Source: a virus. From it: 52,270 bases of DNA. A model generated the notes under the pieces. That model saw only the letters and a list, made by a program, of their open reading frames with translations. It ran no database searches and was not told where the DNA came from. The translations under genes were made by a program, and so were the position numbers. The DNA is taken from positions 1-52,270 of the IMG/VR virus record IMGVR_UViG_3300032173_000009; one strand, given 5' to 3'. The number at the start of each line of letters is the position of its first letter. The first letter of the stretch is position 1. Below are positions 47,034-52,270 of the stretch, in pieces.

Positions 47034-49579
47034 TGGCGTGGCAGCAGTGGCAGTCCTGCGGCGGAGAGTTCCGAGAGAAGATTGCCTACGTAAACACGAG
47101 CTACACGTCCAATCTTGTGTGGGATGCTACCCGCGTCCAGACTGGCATAGGCGCCATCAAGCTCCCGACGAACACGGCGGGCAACAACTACCTCTATGCA
47201 TTCGCTAATCCTGCCACCTGGGGAACGGCTGCCCTGTGGATGCTCCAGGCTTATGTTGGGCTTAGCGGCACGCCGACCAGCGAAATAGGTCTACTCAGTG
47301 AAAACCCGGCTACAACGGCCGCCCGCTATCTACGTATCGGTACCGACAGGAAGCTGCGGCTTTATGACGACAGTGGCAACCTTATTCTCGGCCCCACAAC
47401 CGGCACGATTCCTACGACAGGGCTGACACACGTAGCCCTTTTCCTCGTTAAAGAAGCCTTCCCTGGGGGCTGGGGCTCGAAGCACGCCTATATCTTCCTA
47501 GGTGGTGTTCAGGACGTGCATGGCGCGGCGGCCTGGGTAGCTTCTTTCCTGTGGTGGGGCGAGGTAACATCTGCCGCACGCGGCGCTGACCTCTATCTCG
47601 ACGACTGTGTCGCGGCCTACACAACGACCGCCGGTGATGCCCCCTGGGTAACCCAGGCCCCGCAGTGTCACGAGTTAGCCCAGTTTCCCGTATCGGCCGG
47701 TTCCTACTCTGAGTGGACCGGCACACCCGAGGCGACGAACAAATACCTAAACTGGGACGGGGACGAACTGCCGGAGGACGATGAGGATACGTCCTACAAC
47801 TACTGCTCGGCGGTGGCGGCCGAGACGCATCATGGGCAGAACAGACTTACGGTTGGTATGCCTTCCAATGCCCTGATTGACAGCTGCATGTTGCTCGGTG
47901 CCCATCGCCTTTCCAGTGGTGGAAAGGGCGTATACACTGGAAGGGTTAGGCGCGTATCTACCGATGGAGACGTTCAGATTCCCGGTCCAGAAAGCACCTA
48001 CACATGGAACCGCAGCCCTGATCGATGCGTGGTTTCCCGACCTGGCGGCGGTTCTTGGATGCCCGCAGACTTGGACGACTTGGAAATGGGCTTCTACTCC
48101 TCGCTGTCCGGCGGGTATTTCTCATCGGTATGGTGCGTGACAGTCGTGGCCCTGACGTGGGTCTATCACACGACGTACCTGGGCCTAGCGACAAGCCCGC
48201 CAGCAGGCAGCTCTATTCAGATGTCGGCGGCTAGCAATTTGTCTGTATTATCTCAGAGGGGGACACAGGTCTCTGAAATACTCACTGCCTCCAGCGTCCA
48301 AACTGCTCTGGCGGAAAAGAGGGCACAGGGTTTCGCAGACTTTGCAAGTTTGGGTGCCCAAGTCGTTGCCACCCAACGGTTGGCACAAGCCAGTGGGACT
48401 TTGTCAGCAGAAGGGGCGCAGTCCATATCAGCTTTGCGTGGTGCTGAGAATAGTCTTAGTCTAGCAGCTTCAAGCGAAGAGATCACTACGGCTCAAATAG
48501 CTCGGTTTGCAACTCTTGGCCAGCAGAGCGAGTCAGACTTCCTTATCGATGCTCTGGTGCAGGCAGCAGGAGGTGCTTCCTACCTCGATACTCTTATTCT
48601 CTCAGCAGAGAGTGCTTTCCAGCTACTGGCCCAAGCGGGGCGGTTATCTTCCTTGTTAGCCTCTAGCCAGTCAGACTTTGCTGCCGGATCACAACGAGGT
48701 CGCTTCTCACAGGTGGCGCTCTCATCGCAGTCCGCTCTCTCTACACTTGCGCTCCGAAGCCTCCTAGAAGGGCTAGACCTAGGAGCTGCTAGCGATTCCA
48801 TGACTGTAACACGGGTCGGGCGGATCTCCCCACTGGCCCTCTCTGGAGACGGCAGCCTCGCAGTAAACGGGATGCGGAGTCTCTTTGTTACCCTTGGCCC
48901 ACAGAGTGAGTCTGACTTCCTCGTCGATGGCCTTGTTGGTGTTCCGGGTGGAGTTTCTCACCTTGATAGCCTTATTCTTTCGGCAGAAAGCACCCTGCTA
49001 CTCTTGGCCTGTGCGGGGCGACTGAGTACTCTCCCGGTCTCTGGACAGTCAATCTTCTCCATTGGAACACAGCGGGGTCGGTTGTCTCAGATTGTGCTGG
49101 GGGGTGAAGGGACGGTAGTCACCCTTAGTGCTACACGAGTGGCTGCTTCTGTCTTTGACCTCCTAGGTCAAAGCGCTATCTCCGTAGCGACCTCTCGCAG
49201 GATTGCTGACGGGCTGGCGCTGGAAGTGGCTAGCGACTTCCTAGCTGCCCTCCAAGTAGGGAGGCTCTCAGCTCTAACTCTTTCGACAGAAAGCAGCTTC
49301 TCAGCGAGCGGAGTACGGGGTCTCCTGGCTCTCCTTGCTCTACTAGCTGAGGCTTTGGTGTCCGTGGAGGCGCTTCGCGGGGCTGCTGCTGTGCTGACCA
49401 TAGAGGGCGAGGGAACACTCCTCATGCTTCCACGGGCAGGCCTCTCCGCTATGCTGCTGTTTGATACCGAGGGAATCTTCTCTCTTGATGCTCTCTTTGC
49501 CCGGAGACCGTTTGTCGGCAAGATTTACCTGCCGGCCTCCTACAAGCCAAGGATAGAAATCGATGCCAGCTACGATTAG
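47033..49579 (+). CDS. Tail fibre/receptor-binding-like protein with internal repeats
   Basis: 848 residues. The first 230 look like a LamG/concanavalin-type beta-sandwich (LWDATRVQTGIGAIKLPTNT, YLYAFANPATWGTAALWMLQ, AYIFLGGVQDVHGAAAWVAS). From about 400 the chain is built of short degenerate beta-solenoid-like turns rich in S, A, L and Q. A module of 126 residues is duplicated: the SESDFLIDALV and SESDFLVDGLV copies start at 48521 and 48899, 378 bases apart. The end carries a LPASY motif that continues in the next ORF. Confidence 0.7.
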   Translation: MAWQQWQSCGGEFREKIAYVNTSYTSNLVWDATRVQTGIGAIKLPTNTAGNNYLYAFANPATWGTAALWMLQAYVGLSGTPTSEIGLLSENPATTAARYLRIGTDRKLRLYDDSGNLILGPTTGTIPTTGLTHVALFLVKEAFPGGWGSKHAYIFLGGVQDVHGAAAWVASFLWWGEVTSAARGADLYLDDCVAAYTTTAGDAPWVTQAPQCHELAQFPVSAGSYSEWTGTPEATNKYLNWDGDELPEDDEDTSYNYCSAVAAETHHGQNRLTVGMPSNALIDSCMLLGAHRLSSGGKGVYTGRVRRVSTDGDVQIPGPESTYTWNRSPDRCVVSRPGGGSWMPADLDDLEMGFYSSLSGGYFSSVWCVTVVALTWVYHTTYLGLATSPPAGSSIQMSAASNLSVLSQRGTQVSEILTASSVQTALAEKRAQGFADFASLGAQVVATQRLAQASGTLSAEGAQSISALRGAENSLSLAASSEEITTAQIARFATLGQQSESDFLIDALVQAAGGASYLDTLILSAESAFQLLAQAGRLSSLLASSQSDFAAGSQRGRFSQVALSSQSALSTLALRSLLEGLDLGAASDSMTVTRVGRISPLALSGDGSLAVNGMRSLFVTLGPQSESDFLVDGLVGVPGGVSHLDSLILSAESTLLLLACAGRLSTLPVSGQSIFSIGTQRGRLSQIVLGGEGTVVTLSATRVAASVFDLLGQSAISVATSRRIADGLALEVASDFLAALQVGRLSALTLSTESSFSASGVRGLLALLALLAEALVSVEALRGAAAVLTIEGEGTLLMLPRAGLSAMLLFDTEGIFSLDALFARRPFVGKIYLPASYKPRIEIDASYD

Positions 49580-49721
49580 CCTGCCCGCGTCCTACAAGGT
49601 CTTACTGAGTCTGCCTGCCTCGTCTATTGTCCGGCTAAGTTTTCCAGCCTCTTACCTGACGCGAGTGGCTCTTCCAGCATCCTATAAGCCAACTTTGAAC
49701 TTAGGAGCATCAGCCGTATGA
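49563..49721 (+). CDS. Decapeptide-repeat LPASY protein
   Basis: 52 residues made of five 10-residue turns: ISLPASYKVL, LSLPASSIVR, LSFPASYLTR, VALPASYKPT, LNLGAS. The same turn ends the upstream fibre protein (IYLPASYKPR) in another frame. ATG 49563 overlaps that gene, and the stop overlaps the next start (ATGA). It is either a separate small fibre piece or the frameshifted end of the fibre. Confidence 0.6.
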   Translation: MPATISLPASYKVLLSLPASSIVRLSFPASYLTRVALPASYKPTLNLGASAV

Positions 49722-50077
49722 GTGAAGAAGCAACCATCTCAGCAGCAGACAACTGGTTCATTGGCGAGGATAAGACCCTACGCTTTACCGTGCTCGACTC
49801 GACGGGAACGGCAGCTCAGAACATCACCGGCTGGGCTCTTGAGTGGATACTGCGGACTCGACCCGACGCTGAAGGCACAGCTATCTACAAGGCAGGAACA
49901 GCAGCCATTACCATCACGGACGGGTCGGCTGGGATTTGTGACGTGGCCATCGCGGATACCGATACTGGAACACTAAGTCCTGGCGAGTACTACCACACAC
50001 TACGGCGGACCGATGAGGGTTCGGAGACCGTGCTCTCCTTTGGTAAGGTCTCGCTCCGACAGGCAGCGAGCAGATAG
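49718..50077 (+). CDS. BppU-like baseplate upper protein domain
   Basis: 119 residues. DNWFIGEDKTLRFTVLDSTG, AAQNITGWALEWILRTRPDA, YKAGTAAITITDGSAG and GTLSPGEYYHTLRRTD match the N-terminal beta-sandwich of lactococcal-type BppU proteins, often used to attach fibres. ATG 49718 overlaps the preceding stop. Confidence 0.7.
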   Translation: MSEEATISAADNWFIGEDKTLRFTVLDSTGTAAQNITGWALEWILRTRPDAEGTAIYKAGTAAITITDGSAGICDVAIADTDTGTLSPGEYYHTLRRTDEGSETVLSFGKVSLRQAASR

Positions 50078-50086
50078 GAGGTAGAG

Positions 50087-50284
50087 GTGAACCAAGTCAT
50101 CCTACGAGTCTGCTTTGCCGGTGTCTTTGCATTGCTGGCACTCGGCGGTGCGATCCTTCTCGAAGCGATCAATGCGGATAGGGGTGGGGCACCAGAGTGG
50201 CTGACCGCCATCGCTGCCCTGGCCGCTGGTTATGCCTTTGGTCACATGCAGGCCAACGGCTTTGGCAATAAGAAGGGCAAGTAG
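50087..50284 (+). CDS. Two-helix membrane protein, holin-like
   Basis: 65 residues. VCFAGVFALLALGGAILLEA and TAIAALAAGYAFGHM are two membrane segments, with a basic C-terminal tail (GNKKGK). GTG 50087 is followed by another small membrane protein gene with a 1-base overlap, which fits holin or holin/antiholin pairs placed before a lysin. Confidence 0.6.
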   Translation: MNQVILRVCFAGVFALLALGGAILLEAINADRGGAPEWLTAIAALAAGYAFGHMQANGFGNKKGK

Positions 50285-50535
50285 TGCCATCCGTCAGCGA
50301 CTTCAAGCATATCTACCTGCTTGCGGGAGGTCTCATCCTGGCCGGCATCATCATAGCTCTGACCGCCGAGGTCATCGCCGCCTGGTTCAATAGGCAGCCA
50401 GGGGACACGATTAGCGAGATCGTCTGGAGCTCCCACGTGCCCGGCTTCCTCCTTATCATAGCGACGGGCATCTGGGTTTCTGTCGGTATCGGCTTGGGAA
50501 TACACTTTATAGCACGAGGAAGAGGAGACCTGTGA
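50284..50535 (+). CDS. Second two-helix membrane protein, holin-like
   Basis: 83 residues. IYLLAGGLILAGIIIALTAE and GFLLIIATGIWVSVGIGLGI are two membrane helices; the C-terminus is basic (ARGRGDL). Together with the previous gene it probably makes the membrane lesion or regulates it. GTG 50284. Confidence 0.6.
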   Translation: MPSVSDFKHIYLLAGGLILAGIIIALTAEVIAAWFNRQPGDTISEIVWSSHVPGFLLIIATGIWVSVGIGLGIHFIARGRGDL

Positions 50536-50783
50536 CGTGGTGTCCTCCGCACCGGAGCACGTCACTAAATGGGGCATTCAGCCCGAAAGGATGGGATGGA
50601 CTAATGAGAGGCAGAGGGTTACCCAGGTACATTCTCAATAGGACGTGGTTTGGCTTGAGAGTCGTCGTCCACGACCGCGAGAACCTGACTGAGCGGTGCA
50701 ACACTGACCAGATCAAGCGGCGGAGCGAGGCTCGTGAGCTCGACCCAAGCTGGAAGAAGTGCAGGTGGTGCTTTGGTTCCTAA
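50532..50783 (+). CDS. Small basic hypothetical protein
   Basis: 83 residues. LPRYILNRTWFGLRVVVHDR, LTERCNTDQIKRRS and a terminal CRWC. Cysteines at both ends (CPPH and CRWC) may bind a metal. An ATG at 50604 is an alternative start. It overlaps the holin-like gene by four bases and the next gene by 50. Location suggests lysis or its regulation. Confidence 0.45.
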   Translation: MTWCPPHRSTSLNGAFSPKGWDGLMRGRGLPRYILNRTWFGLRVVVHDRENLTERCNTDQIKRRSEARELDPSWKKCRWCFGS

Positions 50784-51597
50784 GCTTGCAGGCCGCTGGG
50801 CCTGGTGGAACCAGAACTCCAGCCAGTCTTTCGACCTAGCCAAAATGGTGCAGCGGGCAAAGGACGCTCGGCTGAACGGAGTCATCATCAAGTACGGCTG
50901 GCCCGACGTGGAGCGGGCGTTCACAGCAGCAGGTTTTCCTTTCGCTGTTGAGCGCTATGTTTACCCCACACAGCCTGAGAAGGAAGCCACAATGCTAGCA
51001 AACGCTGTGGATGCTGGTGCTATCGCTGCCGTGATTAATGCGGAGGTAGAGTGGGAGCCACTGGGGCCGGAGCCGATGGAGCGCTTGATAGCCGCCTTCC
51101 GCGCTCGGCACCCGACGGTTGAGCTCTATGCCTCAGTGGACACGAGAGGCAACCGGCTGTCTCTGCCATATCAGAGAGTGCTAGCCCAACACATCGCTGG
51201 CTGGCTCCCGATGGTCTACCCGCTAGCATTCAGGCCGTCCCGTCCAGCAGGCTATGTCGCTAGTGCGTTTGCTGACTGCCTGGACGGTAAGGGCTTCGGC
51301 GGCATCCCCGTGCTGCCTACGATCCAGACTTATGATGGCATCGGTTCCTCTGCGGTGCGCGAGGAGCTGGCTGAGGTCAAGCAGCGGAACCTTCTTGGCT
51401 GTCAGGCCTACACGATCTGCCATGCCACAGACGAGGAGTGGGCCGAGTTCGCTCGGCAGGAGGCGGAGATGAGTGACGCGGACAAAGCAGAGCTGTACGT
51501 CCTGCGCGTGCTGAGGGGTGTGAGTGAAGCTCTCGCTCAGGGTAGGCTCCAGGACGCGGTGAATGCTCTGAAGGTTTACCTAGGCGTGACGGCCTGA
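50734..51597 (+). CDS. Putative lysin / TIM-barrel glycoside hydrolase-like protein
   Basis: 287 residues. WAWWNQNSSQSFDLAKMVQR, RLNGVIIKYGW, GAIAAVINAEVEWEPLGPEP, AGWLPMVYPLAF and LPTIQTYDG have the spacing of a beta/alpha-barrel, with acidic residues at strand ends (NAEVEWE) as in glycoside hydrolases. The C-terminal 50 residues are helical and could bind the cell wall. Its position after holin-like genes supports a lysin; no catalytic family is certain. GTG 50734 has GGAG upstream; TTG 50773 is possible. Confidence 0.55.
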   Translation: MSSTQAGRSAGGALVPKLAGRWAWWNQNSSQSFDLAKMVQRAKDARLNGVIIKYGWPDVERAFTAAGFPFAVERYVYPTQPEKEATMLANAVDAGAIAAVINAEVEWEPLGPEPMERLIAAFRARHPTVELYASVDTRGNRLSLPYQRVLAQHIAGWLPMVYPLAFRPSRPAGYVASAFADCLDGKGFGGIPVLPTIQTYDGIGSSAVREELAEVKQRNLLGCQAYTICHATDEEWAEFARQEAEMSDADKAELYVLRVLRGVSEALAQGRLQDAVNALKVYLGVTA

Positions 51598-51629
51598 GAA
51601 AATTCCTCCAAAATATCTCCTGATAGGTA

Positions 51630-51657
51630 TTGACATATTACTGTCACCTCCTATATC
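51630..51657 (+). promoter_or_regulatory. Promoter of the HTH gene with TGACA/TGTCA inverted repeat
   Basis: TTGACA (51630-51635), 16 bases, TATATC (51652-51657). Within it, TGACA (51631-51635) and TGTCA (51642-51646) form an inverted repeat around TATTAC, a likely operator of the gene it drives. A GAAAATTCCTC-rich A/T stretch just upstream is shared with the promoter at 19519. Transcription would start about 3 bases before ATG 51667, giving almost no leader. Confidence 0.6.
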
Positions 51658-51666
51658 ATTGGGGGC

Positions 51667-51867
51667 ATGGACGACCGGTTCACTTTCACTCCGTACCGAG
51701 TCAAACGCCTTAGGCTAGCGCTGAAGCTTACTCAGGAGCAGTTCGCTGCGAAGCTAGGCTGCACCCTGTTTACCATCACTCGCTGGGAGTCCGGCCACAC
51801 AGCTCCACGTGCTGGTCCACTAGTGGGTAGGCTTCTAGAGTTGGAGCGAGAGGTAAAAATAGAGTGA
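51667..51867 (+). CDS. Small XRE-type repressor-like protein
   Basis: 66 residues: LTQEQFAAKLGCTLFTITRW ESGHTAPR is a Cro/C1-type helix-turn-helix that fills almost the whole protein. A candidate regulator of the shared early operator or of its own promoter. It is followed by GTG of the DpdA-like gene (GTGA overlap), tying regulation to DNA modification. Confidence 0.8.
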   Translation: MDDRFTFTPYRVKRLRLALKLTQEQFAAKLGCTLFTITRWESGHTAPRAGPLVGRLLELEREVKIE

Positions 51868-52270
51868 CTCGCTCCCTACCTGGCCCACCTCTCCCTGACA
51901 GGAGGCTAATAGTCTTCGCTGGTGCTGACTGCGGAAGTGAGGCCCGGAAAGCTCTGCGTGAGTGCCGCGTCGATGCGGTAATGTGTAGTTTTCAGAACTT
52001 CAAAGGTAAACTGCCATCACCCGGGTGGGAGAGTGCACGGAGTGAGTTTGACACTTGGCCACAGTACCGCTACCTGGACTCAGGGGCCTTCAGTTTGCTC
52101 AAGGAGTACGAAGGCTCCCGTATCAAGGTCGCTAACCAACCCAAGGCTCAGGCACGGGCAGGCCTTGCTAGGCAGGCCGCGCGAGGACCTGGCAAGAAGT
52201 TCGTCGCGGTAGAGCTCATCAAAGGACACTTAATGGCCTACATAGCCTTCCTGAAGCACTATCTGGACGA
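51864..52270 (+). CDS. dpdA: DpdA-like tRNA-guanine transglycosylase family protein, N-terminal part (cut at window edge)
   Basis: About 135 residues before the window ends. LIVFAGADCGSEARKALREC, RVDAVMCSFQNF and QYRYLDSGAFSLLKEYE match the phage DpdA pattern: a short alpha/beta start, then the DSGAFS motif that corresponds to the catalytic loop of TGT enzymes. HLMAYIAFLKHYLDE follows. DpdA exchanges guanine in DNA for preQ0 or derivatives. It would complete the FolE-QueD-QueE-QueC pathway. GTG 51864 overlaps the HTH stop. The zinc site of the family would lie beyond the window. Confidence 0.6.
   Translation, partial: MTRSLPGPPLPDRRLIVFAGADCGSEARKALRECRVDAVMCSFQNFKGKLPSPGWESARSEFDTWPQYRYLDSGAFSLLKEYEGSRIKVANQPKAQARAGLARQAARGPGKKFVAVELIKGHLMAYIAFLKHYLD

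Noticed and set aside
1-52270. Integrase, excisionase or attachment sites
   Set aside because: None could be found by motif reading. The small HTH proteins alone do not prove a temperate lifestyle, so none is claimed.
1-52270. The window as a closed circular genome joining the QueC end to the DpdA-like start
   Set aside because: Both genes lack a large part of their normal length and the direct join restores neither, so sequence is missing at the edges.

Overview
This window is part of a tailed double-stranded DNA phage genome, or a prophage-like element. All genes are on the plus strand. They are packed tightly, with ATGA/GTGA stop-start overlaps, strong AAGGAGG-type ribosome sites and many GTG and TTG starts. 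No integrase, rRNA or host gene is visible. A Mu/HK97-like head set (large terminase, DUF935-like portal, MuF-like minor head protein, Mu-I-like protease/scaffold, decoration and major capsid proteins) is followed by siphovirus-like tail genes (tube, tail chaperone with a -1 slippery site, 703-residue tape measure, distal tail and tip). The host cannot be named from sequence; the GC-rich bias and sigma70-like TTGACA promoters only say bacterial. The window is open at both ends: a 7-deazaguanine synthesis gene (QueC) is cut at the left and a DpdA-like transglycosylase at the right.

Layout. 1-3160: QueC end, SNF2-like helicase, DUF932 protein, small ORF. 3155-4748: the standout locus, a gene for a Nop/IS110-C-terminal-like protein with a zinc ribbon, flanked on both sides by strictly 18-bp-periodic arrays. 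In each array two alternating 10-bp repeats (TGGAGAACGG and TGGCGAGCGG) are separated by 8-bp variable spacers. This is the architecture of a TIGR-Tas (tandem interspaced guide RNA) system with a nuclease-less Tas protein. 4750-13240: replication and recombination (UDG-PolA fusion, Cas4/RecB-like nuclease, Sak4-like ATPase, DUF669 protein, VRR-NUC, a tRNA-like element, primase-polymerase/helicase) ending in an AT-rich repeat region that may be an origin. 13469-17221: DNA methyltransferase, possible nuclease, QueD, QueE and a phosphoribosyltransferase-FolE fusion. 17223-21168: small accessory genes under promoters that carry a shared palindromic operator. 21205-31361: late promoter, packaging and head genes. 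31380-36459: a sugar and radical-SAM cassette inserted among virion genes. 36408-49721: connectors, a phage CsrA homologue, tail and fibre genes. 49718-51597: baseplate-like, holin and putative lysin genes. 51630-52270: a repressor-like HTH gene and the DpdA-like gene.

How they fit: FolE, QueD, QueE and QueC make preQ0, and a DpdA-like enzyme would exchange it into DNA as protection from restriction, alongside the methyltransferase. The polymerase, primase-helicase and recombination genes replicate the genome. The HTH proteins probably act on the repeated operator sites. CsrA and the glycosyltransferase/radical-SAM cassette probably alter host regulation or the virion or cell surface. The TIGR-like locus may provide RNA-guided DNA binding, for regulation or against rival elements.

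Functions are assigned by reading motifs and gene order; no database search was run.
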